DNA from: Craterostigma plantagineum
Lineage: Eukaryota; Streptophyta; Magnoliopsida; Lamiales; Linderniaceae
Assembly (NCBI GenBank): GCA_027422505.1
Contig: JAPQWV010000005.1
Coordinates: 13,707,501-13,771,500 of the forward strand
Direction of reading: 5' to 3'
Length of the DNA: 64,000 nucleotides
Position numbers and translations under genes: made by a program. The notes beneath the pieces were generated by a model. That model was not told where the DNA came from. It saw only the letters and a program-made list of their open reading frames with translations, and did no database searches. Below are positions 1 through 11,069 of this stretch, in pieces. Position 1 is the stretch's first letter, and each line of letters begins with the position of its first letter.

Positions 1-1298
1 TTTTAAGGTTTGAGCGTGCTTGAGGTTCTTAGGAAATTATTGTGTTCTTGAGAATTATGATATTTGATCTAAAGGTTTAAGGTCTTTAGGTGGCATAAGT
101 GTTTTGGAAGTTTCGGTATTTGAACACTTTTGATAATTCGCGGGTTAAGTGTTTTTAGGGTTTTCCTTGGAGGATGTTTCGATGAACTATCATGAAAGAA
201 GTTTAAATAGGAGAAGTTTGAAATTACTGAGGTTAGTAAGAGATAATTTCGAAATGGATGTATGGAAGAGTTCGAAACCTAAGTATATAAGTAGTTCGAA
301 ATTAGTTTCGAACAATTTTAATTAAGCTTAAGAAATTAATAGAAAATGATTAACATATGATATTAATATAAGGTAAGAGTCTTAATCATTGGTAACTATT
401 ACATGTTGAATTAGAATGAGAAAATTCGAACAAAAAGTTCGAAACAATAAGTTCGAAACATGTCTTTGTCTAAGCAATTCGAGACTATACTATGTTATTT
501 TCCAAAGTTTTAAATAGTAAAAATGTGATTGTCGAAATGAACAAGAGAAATTTTGAACGGAATTTCGAAGGAATTTTCGAAAGGAATTTCGAAGGAAATT
601 GCGAAATAGGTGATTTTACGAAAGAGATTTCCGAAAGAGAATTTTGAAAGGAATTCCGCGCAATCCCGAAAGAAATTGCGAACTAAAATTCGAAAGCAAA
701 TTTCGAAAGAGAACCTCGAACGGAATTTTAAGGTACTTAGCTGATCTGAACGTGTATAGTAATGGTATTATATTTCGAAACATGAACTTTCCAACACTTA
801 GGAAGTTCGAAAGTATATCCAGTCGACTAAATTAGCAAAGTCTCGATACTAAGTGAAATATGATGATTAAAAGTAAGGAAGGCAGGGATTATAAATAGGG
901 ATTTGATTATGCATGCATATCACGACATATACTGCATTTTAAGGACCTTATACTCATCGAACATAATATGTTCATAGGTCCAGATTCCGATAAGGGGCAA
1001 GGATAAAGTCGAGTAACGAACGGGGCTATAAGTTATACTGTGAGTATGATAAGCAACATGTGTTCCGTTTCTATGTGTTTTATGTGCTTATATGTTTATA
1101 TGAATTTATCCATTTATAATTTTACGATATATATGTTATATGGCTGGATTTGATTTATGTACTTTAACATGCTCTTGTGTGACAAAGGTGGATTGATAGG
1201 TTTACGAAATATGTGAACTAAAGATGTGAGTATAGCAATGCATGCTTGTAAACATGAAACGAGTAACTATTAGTTGAATGATCGATGATTTTGTGATT
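1..1298. repeat. TTCGAA-rich degenerate sequence, possibly an LTR fragment
   Basis: No credible gene is visible here. The stretch is AT-rich and, mainly between 420 and 810, carries many scattered copies of the short motif TTCGAA or TTTCGAAA. The style resembles the middle of the long Tekay LTR at 32950-35989, which also has dense CGAAA motifs followed by an open GT-rich part, so this may be the tail of a similar LTR cut by the copia LTR at 1299. That link rests on composition only; no boundary is seen. Confidence 0.35.
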
Positions 1299-1616
1299 TG
1301 TTAGGAAATATTTATTGTATTCAGTTAATTATTTTATCTTTGCTTTGTAATTTGTAAAGCCCAGTGAGCTTATTTGTAATGGGCTTTCAAGAAGCCCAAG
1401 CACTATTTACCAACACATGTGGTATAAGTGCTAAGAACCCTAACACGTTAGGGTTGTCTTGTGTGTGTGAGAAATACAGAAAATGAATCTTTGTAAGAGA
1501 CACTCCTTACACCTCTCAGGAACACGCACACTCACCCCACGTTGAATCAATTCTTCCATTTCCAGTTGTGGTAAAATCGTCCCATTGCAGTTTAGCTGGA
1601 TAGACTTGGACCAACA
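1299..1616 (+). mobile_element. Ty1/copia 5' LTR
   Basis: The segment begins TGTTAGGAAATATT and ends GGACCAACA, the usual TG...CA form, and a primer-binding site follows two bases later. Its length of 318 bp is normal for copia LTRs. The middle holds a CCCTAA...TTAGGG stretch and a run of short CACAC motifs near the 3' end. A related but clearly diverged LTR of 331 bp lies at 8868-9198 with a polypurine tract in front of it, so the two may be the ends of one old copia element whose interior was replaced by nested insertions and deletions. The bases flanking the pair do not match as a target duplication. Confidence 0.62.
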
Positions 1617-1618
1617 AG

Positions 1619-1631
1619 TGGTATTAGAGCC
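1619..1631 (+). other. primer-binding site, initiator tRNA-Met type
   Basis: The sequence TGGTATTAGAGCC directly after the LTR is one base away from the TGGTATCAGAGC core that plant copia elements use to prime reverse transcription from initiator tRNA-Met. Its position, two bases past the CCAACA end of the LTR, fixes the LTR boundary. Confidence 0.65.
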
Positions 1632-2172
1632 AAATGCGTTTGGATTTGAGCAAGTTTCCGAACTTTTTGGGCTTATTTTTTTCAGTTTCGAATTCTGGCT
1701 TGTTCTTGAGGTTTTGAGCTGACTTGACTGATTTTGCAAACTCTAGAGCTAAATAGGTTGATTTCGAGTTATCTGATGTGTTTACCCAACATTGTTCAGT
1801 TGATTTGAGTGAGTTTTAGGTAGAAATCGAGCTTGAAATCGCGTTTGAAGTTCATCATTCTGCCCAGAAATCTTCTGAAATTGAAAATCGTCCGATTTCC
1901 ATTTTTATAAGACAAATTCGTCCGAATTTGATTTCTCGGCTAATTTCATTTTGTAGAAAAAGTCACCCGAAATGTTCACTGTAGCAGTCACCCAATTTTC
2001 ACTTTAGCATTTTCACCCATACCTGATAATTCTTGGCAACACGGCGAATTTCATTTTTCAGATTACTTGGTCAAAGAACAAATTCGGTCAAAAGAAACAC
2101 TTGCAAATTCGCCTTCCTTATAAGAAAATATCGCACTTTCAAATTCGCCTTCCTTCTAACAAAAATCTCGGT
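1632..2172 (+). other. copia leader remnant, non-coding
   Basis: This follows the primer-binding site and should be the untranslated leader of the copia element. It is rich in TTTCGAATT-like words and has no frame that resembles gag. It stops where an Angela-like LTR begins with TGTTGAGG at 2173. Confidence 0.4.
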
Positions 2173-2666
2173 TGTTGAGGTATATGCCCTAGATGCCGTA
2201 CGAGGACTGGGTGTACGAGGGCAATTTGGTAATTGTGTAGTGTTTAGTGATGTAATTTGACTACATCTATTAATGGAATGATTTTATTCAAAACTAATTT
2301 ATTATTCGATAAATAAATTAAAAGGCAAATTACTAATTACTCTAAATATTTCACCTTGCAGTCAAAGTGAATAAGACAAATTAATAAAACCCAAATATTG
2401 GCAGTTCAGTTACTGATTCCGTGGGGACAGAGAGGGGCATCAGTAAGCTGAGATACTGCAATATTAAAATTAGTTCAAAAGTCTAAGTCTCCAGTAGGGT
2501 GACTGGATCGACAAGTATGACTTCTTTGTCGATGGGTCCAATACGGTTGTGCCAACCGTTCACTTGGGAAGTGGGAGCCCGTGACAATGATACAAGATAA
2601 ATCAGGGGATTTTCTGTATTTGGACACTGACTCGTAATCGACGATCACATGCTTGGATTGTCCTTG
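2173..2666 (+). mobile_element. Angela/BARE-like LTR, 5' fragment
   Basis: The fragment starts TGTTGAGGTATATGCCCTAG, which resembles the start of Angela/BARE-type copia LTRs. The same block, diverged, opens the complete solo LTR at 25209 (TGTTAGGGAGTATGCCCT). Shared landmarks follow in the same order in both: a run of ATAAATAAAT, a GTGGGACAGAGAGG-like word, a GGGTGACT word and a TATTTGGACA word. It is cut at 2666 by the end of the minus-strand gypsy LTR, so that gypsy element appears to have inserted into it. Confidence 0.5.
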
Positions 2667-3957
2667 TGTCACGACGCTACTTCTCAAATACGTATTTTGG
2701 CGGATTTACGCAGCGTAAACAGCGGAAAGCCCATTTAATAAAAACTTTTTGAAACATAACAATATCCAAGTACTGGGCCGAAGCCTCAAAAGTCTAAGCC
2801 CGAAATATAAAATGTTTAACGAAACACACTTTTATTTATTGGGTCGAAGCCCAAAGAGTAAAAACACGAAACATAATTTAGAACACTCCACAGGTCACGT
2901 CCCATGGACTGCGCCGCCCTCAAAAGTCCGTGGAGTCACCGCCATCAGCCGCCTAGTCGTGACTTTTTTCAACGTCCGACTCGTTCGTACCTACACACGT
3001 AAACCCTGAGCTTTTGCCCAGTAGATGAAAATATGCATGAATGCAATCTCACTCGACTCCCATCCTGACACATCTCACAGAATGCACGCTCGACTCTTTT
3101 CTCATATCTCATCTCATCTCAACTCATCACTTCACGGCCCGAGGCTAGGAACTAAAGACAACACGCGCGCAGGGGTCAGTAGCTCGGGACGCCCCACTCC
3201 CCACAAGGGTCAGTAGCTCCGGAGGCCCACTCCCCACATCTCAATCATATAGTGCGCCTTAGTTCTAACCTCACTACTCATACAATTCGACGACCATCAC
3301 TCGGTCTTAAACTACCCCACTCATCGACACTATACAATGTCACCGTGACTCCGCACGATCCTCTGCCCTCGTAACACGTGTATGCAAATGTCGTGCAAGC
3401 AAAATGCACCACATAAAAATGCAAATCTCTATATAACGTATCGGCCCGCAGCTCGGCCCGATTCGAAAACTATCGTACTCTAAATAATCGGGCCCAAAGC
3501 CCGAGTTCCGAATTACTCGGCCCGAAACCTTACTCACCGAACTCTCCTTACGAATTTCACTAAGGGTTCCAAAATTTAATCCTTTTCACTTTAAGTCTCA
3601 AATTTTAAAAATGAAATTTAAAAATATTTTTCCAAATTTTACCTTTAAAACCCCACAATCTCATAATTTTACTTTTAAGGACGCGAATTTGAAAATTTTA
3701 ACTTAAAATCCAAAAATCTTTGAAAATTATGACCCGAAAATTATCCTCAAATTTATTTAACACCCGAAAATTTTCTCAAATTTACAAATCTGCCCCGAAT
3801 TTTAGTTTAAGTCCCGAAAATTTTTAGAAACTACAAATCTGCCCGGATTTCTAAAATTTCAGTTTAAGTCCCTAAAATTTTCAGAAATTACAAATATGCC
3901 CGGATTTTTAAAATTTCAGTTTTGCCCCGAAACTTTTGAAAATTTACAATTAACCGC

Positions 3958-4440
3958 AGCCGAGTATTTTTAATAATTATTTAGTCCCGAAAACTTCTGA
4001 AAATTCTCAATTTGACCCTAGCCAAGAAATATATTATTTATTTAGTACCCGAAAACTTCTGAAAATTTACAGTTAACCCAACCGAAATATTTAATATTTA
4101 TTTAGCCCCTGGGAATTTCAGAAAATTGCACAAAGGTCCCTAGCCGAGTTTTGAATATTTATTTAACTCTCCGAAAATTCTGAAAATTGCGTGAAAGACC
4201 CTAGCTGAGTTTTGTATATTTATTTAACTCTCCGAAAATTCTGAAAATTGCATAGAGGCCACTAGCCGAATTTTAATTGTTCATTTAACACCTCGAGAAC
4301 TGCTGAAAATTATAAAATGACCTTAGCCGAGATTTAGAATATTTATTTAACAACCTAAACTTCTGAAAATTACACAAATCACCCCAACCGAGTTTTAGAA
4401 TATTTATTTTAGACCATTGAATTTAAAAGAAAATCCTAGA
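3958..4440. repeat. 61-bp tandem repeat inside the Tekay LTR
   Basis: Copies of a unit beginning AGCCGAG or a close variant start at 3958, 4020, 4080, 4142, 4203, 4264, 4325 and 4386, so the period is 61 bp with one-base drift. Each unit holds an ATTTATTTA word followed by a CCGAAAAcTTCTGAAAATT word. The stretch from about 3600 to 3957 has the same vocabulary without a clear period and is probably an older part of the array. The consensus is easy to read, so the array formed later than, or was homogenised after, the surrounding LTR sequence. Confidence 0.85.
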
Positions 4441-4794
4441 AAACCCTAATTTGCATACTCAAATTTTTAAAATCTAATCAAATTCACCCTAAAAAATCAT
4501 ACTTCTACTTTCCAACCCTAATATATGTCATCTCCCTAGGTCTCCCAATTTGGTAGAGATGTCCGAAACCACACATAAACATATAGCAAGAAAATCATGC
4601 AAATAAATCGTCACTAGTACATAAACACGAAAAATTCGAAAGAGATCGTGCAACACGTAAAATTCACGAATCCTAATTTTGTTTACGTATGTAGATGATC
4701 TCCACCTACCTTAACTCCGGAGAAAGCTAAATCACGGGGTGTTTCCGTGTGATCCCGACCCGAGAGCTTCGATCCCGAGCTTCCGAAGATTTTT

Positions 4795-4950
4795 CTTCTC
4801 CTCCTTCTTCTCCTTTCCTTCTTTCTCTCTTTTTCTTTCTCTCCCTCTCTCCCTCTCTCTCTCGGCCTCTCCCTCTTCTTTCTTTCGTTTCTCTTTTTTT
4901 TTTCTTTCTTTCTCTTTCTTCCCTTCTTTCTCTCGGCCTCTCCTCTCTTT
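4795..4950. repeat. CT-rich low-complexity tract
   Basis: About 155 bases are almost pure C and T on the plus strand (TCTTTCTCTC-like), equal to a GA tract in the sense of the LTR. Open frames across it translate to Ser/Phe or Arg/Lys/Glu runs and are composition artefacts. Confidence 0.9.
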
Positions 4951-5602
4951 CCTTTCCATTTTCCTTTGCCTCTATTTATTTTGGCTTCATGTGTGTAGAG
5001 AGGTGGCATTAGGTGTCTTTAAGTTTATTAGTTGATTTTATTTGTACTCTTGCATGAGGAAATGGCATCTTAGTTGAGATCTTGTCCTCTCTTCCTCTCC
5101 TTTTCCTCTCTTTCTCGTCATCTCTCCCTCTCCTCTCCTATTTGCTTTGTTAATTCTTGTCTTTGTGTAGTAAAGTGTTGCATTAGGTTTGTTTACTTTT
5201 ATTTTGTTTTGTTTTGTTTATTTTTATTTTGTTTTGTTTTGTTTTGTTTCTTATTCCATTATTAATATAACATTATTGATGAGGTGTGATAAGACCCCTC
5301 TAATATTAATTTTTGCCCCCCGCCCCCCCTCCCTTAATTTTATTTTCATTTTTTTTAATTTTTATCATTATTATTGTATATTATTGGGTCAAAATTCCTA
5401 ACTTCTAATCTATCTCTCACACTTGGGCCATTATTCTTCATTTGGCCCATAATCATTTTCGGCTCCTTTTTAAATTTTTCGGGTCCAGTTCTAAATTCTT
5501 GGCTCGGCTCGGGAAGAAATCGGTGTATGTTCGAAAATCGACTCCACAAAATCCGAATATTATTGAAATAATCCCGTATAATTTTTTTTTGCGGGTATTA
5601 CA

Positions 5603-5614
5603 TCCTCCCCCCTT
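5603..5614 (-). other. polypurine tract of the minus-strand Tekay element
   Basis: On the minus strand the sequence is AAGGGGGGAGGA and touches the TGTAATACCC start of the LTR. This is where plus-strand DNA synthesis is primed in LTR retrotransposons. The plus-strand Tekay element has the same tract at 32938-32949. Confidence 0.8.
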
Positions 5615-5654
5615 ACAAGAATTTCGTCCCCGAAATTACATCGAAAGAAATAAA

Positions 5655-7014
5655 TCGGGATAACGATTCTTCATGTCGTCCTCTCGTTTCCATGTGGCTT
5701 CTTCAACCGCCTGGTTTCGCCACAACACCTTGACTAGCGGAATGTTCTTGTTCCGAAGTCGCTTTACTTCGTGCATTAGAACTACCAGTTCTTCTTCGTA
5801 GCTCATATCCGGTTTGAGTTGTAGAGGGACTCATTTGCTAGCACATGGTTCGGACTTGCAACGTATTTACGTAAGCTCGATACGTGAAATACGTCGTGGA
5901 CTTAGGCTAGAGAAGCTGGCAGCTCCAGTTGATATGCAACTTCCCCGATTCTTTTAAGGATTTGAAAAGGGCCAATATACCTCGGACTGAGCTTGCCCTT
6001 CTTTCCAAATCGTTTCATGCCTCTCATTGGAGATATTTTCAAGAACACGCGATCGCCTTCCGAGAACTCTAGCGGCCTTCGTCGTTGATCAGTGTAGCTT
6101 TTCTGGCGACTTTGGGCTGTTTGTATTCTTTCTCGGATTTTGATGACCGCCTCCGTCATTTCTCGTATCATATCGGGACCTAAGAGTGCTCGCTCACCGA
6201 TCTCGTCCCAGTGTATCGAGGATCGGCATTTGCGCCCGTATAAAGCTTCGTACGGCCCCATCCCGATTGAAGAATGATAACTGTTGTTATACGAGAATTC
6301 GATCAGAGGAAGGTATTTGCTCCAGTTCCCTTTGAAGTCTAAGATACAGGCTCGGAGCATATCTTCGAGGGTCTGAATCGTTCGTTCTGATTGCCCGTGG
6401 GTTTGGGATGAAAGCGGTGCTGAACGAAAGTTTCGTCCCCATTGCTTTCTGTAAGCTCATCCAGAACTTGGACAGAAATCTCGAATCTCGATCCGAGACG
6501 ATGGACGAAGAAATCCGTGAAGTCGAACAATTTCTTGAATATACAATTCAGCATGTTGCTCCAGGGAGAAAGTCGAACAAATAGGTAGAAAATGGGCGGA
6601 TTTGGTTAATCGATCTACAATTACCCAAATGGCGTCGTGGCCTTTCACAGTTTTCGGGAAGCTGACGACAAAGTCCATGGTAATATGATCCCATTTCCAC
6701 TCGGGAATAGACAAGGATTGCAGCATCCCTGTCGGCCTCTGATGTTCCGCCTTGACTTGTGGGCAAGTGAGACACTGGCTTACGAACGTCGCAATGTCTC
6801 CCTTCATTCCCGGCCACCAGTATGTCTCTCGTAAATCTCGGTACATCTTCGTGGCTCCAGGGTGTACTAAGTATGTAGTGGCGTGTGCCTCCGTCATTAT
6901 GGTATTTCGGAGTCCTGCACTATCGGGTACGTACAAGCGATTGTTATAGAATAAGATCCCATCTCCTCGTAACTTGAATTCTGTTGAAGTCTCGGTTCTT
7001 TGTTCGCTTGTCAA
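5655..7014 (-). pseudogene. Tekay integrase with chromodomain, broken
   Basis: The minus strand reads an HHCC zinc-binding domain near 6790-6920 (WWPGMKGDIATF then CLTCPQVKAEHQRP), the first core aspartate in ITMDFVVSFPK, and WVIVDRLTKSAHFLP. A frameshift near 6520 scrambles the part that should hold the second Asp and the Glu, and the frame resumes near 6360 with [25 protein letters not shown] module follows (KGKLSPRYIGPFQILKRIGE). Further on, 5656-5817 still encodes a C-terminal chromodomain (LVKVLWRN, EEATWKREDDM). Integrases of this type insert element cDNA, and the chromodomain is thought to steer it to marked chromatin. This copy cannot make the protein. Confidence 0.85.
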
Positions 7015-7015
7015 T

Positions 7016-8481
7016 TCAGATAAAGCTCGTCTTGCTCCTGAGCTTTCTTGATCTGCTCCACAACGTAGGTTGAAGAGTTAACGCCGCCATTCTAGCCTCG
7101 ATTTCACCAAAATTGATCACTTCCACATTAAGCTGGTGGAGTTCGGTGTTGATTGATTTTCGACTCAAAGCACCAACGACTATGTTTGCCTTGCTTGGGT
7201 GATAATTGATCAGACAGTCGTAGTCTTTAACGAGCTCTAGCCTACGTCGTTGCCTCATATTTAACTCCTTCTGCGTGAAGAAGTATTTCAGGCTCTTATG
7301 GTCGGTGTAGATCTCGCATCGTTCCACGTAGAGATAATGACGCCAGATTTTTAGGGCGAACACAACTGCTGCGAGTTCCAGATCATGCGTGGGGTAATTC
7401 TTCTCATAAGGTTTCAACTGTCGGGAGGCATACGCAATTACCTTCCCGTTCTGCATCTGCACGCACCCCAAGCCATTCTTCGAGGCATCATTGTACACCG
7501 AAAAGCCTTCGGTACCGGAGGGAATCGTAAGAACAGGAGCCGTTGTCAATCGTTTCTTCAACTCCTGAAAGCTTTGCTCGCATGCTTCCGTCCACTTGAA
7601 TAGGACGTTCTTCTTCGTCAGGTTCGTGAGTGTCGAGGCAATGCTGGAAAAGTCCTTAATGAACTTTCATAGTATCTAGCAAGCCCGAGAAAGCTCCTGA
7701 CCTCCATGGGAGTGGTCGTGGCCAATTGCTTACGGCTTCGATGTTGCTGGGGTCCACAGAAATCCCGTTTTCGGAGACAATGTGTCCCACAAAGGCCACT
7801 TGCGTGAGCAAAATTCACATTTCTTGAATTTGGCATAGAGTTTCTTTTCCCGAAGAATTTCGAGAACCGTTCGTAAATGAACCTCGTGTTCCTCCTTCAT
7901 TTTAGAATAAACGAGGATATTATCCATAAAGATGATTAGAAAGTGGTCAAGGAAGTCTTTGAAAACCCGGTGCATCAGGTCCATAAATGCAGTGGGAGCG
8001 TTCGTCAACCCGAAAGGCATAACCAAAAACTCATAGTCGCCATACCTTGTGTTGAACGCCGTTTTCGTGGCGTCGGCTTCCCGAATCTTCAGCTAATGGT
8101 AACCCGATCGTAAATCAATTTTGGAAATGTAGATGCTCCTTGCAGCTGATCAAACAGATCATCAATTCTGGGCAGCGGGTATTTGTTTTTGATCGTCAGT
8201 TTATTCAGCTCCCGGTAGTCGATGCAGAGTATCATTGACCCATCCTTCTTACGTACAAACAGGACAGGTGCTCCCCAAGGCGAGAAGCTGGGCTGAATAA
8301 ATCCTTTCTGCAGTAGCTCGTCAAGTTGCTCTTTTAACTCTCGTAGTTCGCTTGGTGCTAAAAGATATGGAGTCTTAGAGAACGGTGCTGCCCCTGGTGT
8401 TATCAATCGCGAATTGGAGTTCTCGATCAGGAGGTAGTCCCGGTAGATCGTCGGGAAATACGTCGGGGAATTCATTTGCAA
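7016..8481 (-). pseudogene. Tekay reverse transcriptase-RNase H, broken
   Basis: From 8481 downward the minus strand encodes the RT fingers and palm ([37 protein letters not shown]), then after a frame change [20 protein letters not shown] and the catalytic loop at about 7905-7937. That loop reads FMDN where family members have FIDD or YxDD, so a catalytic aspartate is lost. The RNase H part at 7016-7561 keeps [15 protein letters not shown] and [11 protein letters not shown], but its last motif reads VVGALSR where the plus-strand copy has VVADALSR. Two frame changes, near 8050 and 7700, separate the pieces. Confidence 0.87.
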
Positions 8482-8523
8482 CGGGTACGTCTTCTATTTT
8501 CGATTGGGGCGACCCGTCGGTTT

Positions 8524-8823
8524 TCATTGCAAATAGGAGAAAGACTCGCAACCCGAATTCAGAAGTCGTTGCGCTTTTAAGGCAGAAATTCGGTTAATTT
8601 TGCTCTTCTCCTTCGCTCCCACAAACGTGAACATTTCGTCTTCAGGAATTTGGAAGGCCACCATCTTCTTCTGGCAATCGATTATTGCCACGTATTTCGA
8701 GAGCCAATCAATTCCGAAGATAACGTCGTAATCGTTCATCGGGATCACGATCAGATCTACGCTCAGATTCCTTCCTTCGATTGTCACGGGACATTTTTCC
8801 AACACTAGATTAGTTCGAGTCAA
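8524..8823 (-). pseudogene. Tekay protease-RT linker, 5' end of the truncated element
   Basis: The frame contains SVDLIVIPMNDYDVIFGIDWLSK up to position-for-position likeness with the stretch at 29880-30060 of the plus-strand Tekay copy; quoted motif in short: VIPMNDYDVIFGIDWL. This is the part of the polyprotein after the retropepsin-like active site. Upstream of about 8836 the sequence changes to copia, so the catalytic DSG motif, the whole gag and the 5' LTR are missing. Confidence 0.72.
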
Positions 8824-8850
8824 AGATAACCCGCGCTGAATTGAAGATTG

Positions 8851-8867
8851 AACACTAAGGGGGAGAT
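8851..8867 (+). other. copia polypurine tract
   Basis: The run AACACTAAGGGGGAGATT ends one base inside the start of the copia LTR at 8868, the classic arrangement before a copia 3' LTR. Confidence 0.6.
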
Positions 8868-9198
8868 TATTAGGAATATTTTCTAGTGTTCAATTTCATT
8901 GTTTTATCTTTGTATGGTTTTATATTTAATTGACTTGGGCTATTTTGTAATATTCTAGTTCTTAGTTACTAGGGGTAGAATATACCAACTCATGTGTTAT
9001 ATATACCCCAAACCCTAATTCATTAGGGTCTGCGTGTTGTTAGTGAGTGTTGCGTGTGTGTTGAATAGAAAGAATACCCATTTGAGAGGTTCACCTTCTA
9101 CAGAAGCACACCCACCCCACGCACAACCCTTAAAATCTTCATCTCAAGCGTGGTAAATCGTTCTTTGTTAGATTGTTTGGATAGAATAGGGTCCTACA
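8868..9198 (+). mobile_element. Ty1/copia 3' LTR
   Basis: The LTR starts TATTAGGAATATT, a probable mutant of TGTTAGG, and ends GGGTCCTACA. It follows the layout of the 318-bp LTR at 1299-1616: TTTATCTTTG near the start, a CCCTAA...TTAGGG word, CACCCACCCCACGC and TTTGGATAGA near the end. No primer-binding site follows it and a polypurine tract precedes it, so it is a 3' LTR. What follows is the cut end of an unrelated minus-strand copia gag. Confidence 0.6.
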
Positions 9199-11030
9199 AA
9201 ATTTCAAAGTATTAGTACAAGTAATTTTATCATGTGAAATCAAAGTATATGCAAGTGAGTGTAGTTTTAATATTTCTCCAAGTGTGGAGATTTCCTCAAA
9301 ACGTTTCTGTCTTTCAATATCAAATGACTTTCTCTCTCTTTCGTTGGCGTGTAGATCATTGATTTTCTGTATGCATTCAGGCATATACCCTGCTGCATAC
9401 GTTGTCATCTGTATCTCCTTCGCTTGGACGAGGAATATCTGACTCAAAATTCAGTCTTTCTCTTTCCTTACAGAGCAAGTCATATTTCGCTAAGGCGTCC
9501 ATCGCCTTTTCTCTTCGTTTGTTAGATACTTGGCTTTAGCCCCGGATTTTAGCATCTGAGCTTCCATCTTTGCGACTTTTTCATTAGCTACTAATATTCG
9601 ATTTTTCTCACATGCATAATCATACCTAAATTTATCTAAAACTTCTAGATTATTTTGTAGGTTTGTTTCTAATTCTTTAATTTTCTTTTTGCCTGTTTGT
9701 TCAATTTATATAGGGTCAAGAACTTATCTTTCATTTTAAGTAGGGAGTCATAATCAGATTGATTTACCTCCAGCGTGTCTGAGTTGCTGGAGTTTCCCTT
9801 TCTGAGTTGCTTTCTAAAGCTTCAGCTTCGTCCTCCTTGTCATCCAGTCTGGCCATCAGCACCATGTTCTCTTCCTCGCTGTTGGAGAAGTCCTCAAGCC
9901 AATGATCTAGTTCAGCCAGCAAGACCGTTCCCTCCTCCCTCTGCTCGGCCAATTGAACTTTTCTTTGATAGTAATTGGCATTCTTTTTCTTGGGCATTCT
10001 GCACTCCCTGGCAAGGTGTCCACATTTCCCTCAGTTAAATTATTTTTCGGCTTGAGAGCTAATTGTGGGCTCAGCTTCTTCATCTTGAGCCTTTCCCTTT
10101 GTATTTGAAGGAGTTCTCTGTCGGTTGGATGAAGATCTAGGCTTCTTATATAAATTCTTCTTCACAAAGTTTGAGATCAATGGGAATAGTTTTGCAAGCT
10201 CCTTGATTTCCCTATTTTTGTGAGCTCCTTGAGTTCCCCATCAGAGTCTGAATTTTCTCCCTCTGAAATTTGGGATGATTGCATGATCTCCTTATCTTTT
10301 TGATGGCCTTTTAGGTTGTCGTTCAGACACGAGTGCAAGCGCGTCGCCTCCAGCTGGTTTTGCTTCCTCTCTCCTTTTCTCCACGTAGTTGGAGTGTTGG
10401 TTGAGACAGTCAAATAATGTGTGGATACTGATCATGGTCAAGTCGTTCATTTGTCTCATCATTATGCCGTCGCTTCCCATTCTGGGTGAAGCGAGCCAAG
10501 GAACTTAATGTTGATCTCCATTACATTTTTTGTTACTCTGTTCATCTTCAGCTCAATTAGTAGGATGAGGAATCAATGGAACGTTTCTTGAAGACTTCCT
10601 CCCTTTTTGCCTGAAAGCGATAGTAAGATATGAGACTATTTGACATCCTTGCCATTGTGTTGACCTCTGTTCCCTGCATCATGATCCTCAGAGCGTCCCA
10701 TATTTCTTTGGCGCTTTCACCGCATTAGGTATGACTTTGCAATTTGATCAGCCTTACGTCGCAATTTCTCTTCATCTGTGTATTGGTCGAGGGTCTTCAA
10801 AATGTTCTGTTCTTCTCTTGGAGGATTGTTGGTAGAGGTGGCTGGGATTATAGTCCAGAATTGAGCAGGTCCATTATAGATTGATTCCAGCAAGTTCTCA
10901 GAATTGTCCTTGCTCTCGATGAAGTTGATGAACCTTCTCTTCCAGACGATGTACTCGCCATGTCTGATGACGGAAGGTCTCATATCATTTGCCATGCTTA
11001 AGGAGTCCATTTCTTGTGTTTTGGATGTGA
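9199..11030 (-). pseudogene. Ty1/copia gag, decayed
   Basis: The minus strand opens at 11010 with MDSLSMANDMRPSV and GEYIVWKRRFINFIE, a copia-type gag start. It continues in other frames with AKEIWDALRIMMQGTEV near 10700, an acidic linker near 10200-10260, and the CCHC knuckle GKCGHLARECRMPKKK near 9990-10030. The first two cysteines of the knuckle now lie on stop codons. Downstream are Glu/Lys-rich coiled-coil-like pieces and an acidic part (FSNSEEENMVLMARL). Gag packages element RNA in a cytoplasmic particle. There is no pol after it, because the sequence runs straight into the copia LTR at 9198, so this is a separate, truncated element. Confidence 0.68.
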
Positions 11031-11069
11031 TCGTTGACGTGGGAAGTGACTGTTCATCATTTGTCTCAT

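Larger units (their letters stand above)
2667..5602 (-). mobile_element. Tekay-type chromovirus 3' LTR (2936 bp)
   Basis: Read on the minus strand this LTR starts TGTAATACCCGC and ends GTCGTGACA, with a polypurine tract AAGGGGGGAGGA just before the start. A length near 3 kb fits Tekay/del-type chromoviruses, and the second Tekay LTR in the window is 3040 bp. Inside are two 33-bp copies of a GGGTCAGTAGCTC unit near 3173 and 3206, a 61-bp tandem array at 3958-4440 and a long pyrimidine tract near 4795. The bases CCTTG at 2662-2666 would be its target duplication, but the other end of the element is missing. Confidence 0.8.

Noticed and set aside
644..835. 63-codon open frame with an ATG
   Set aside because: It lies in TTCGAA-rich repeat DNA and its Phe/Glu/Arg composition follows from the motif.
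3958..4440. CRISPR-like array of regular repeats
   Set aside because: The units are direct head-to-tail repeats with no spacers, inside a plant LTR.
4683..5035. Overlapping open frames rich in Arg/Lys/Glu on one strand and Ser/Phe on the other
   Set aside because: They come from a CT/GA low-complexity tract inside the Tekay LTR and have no domain or conserved end.
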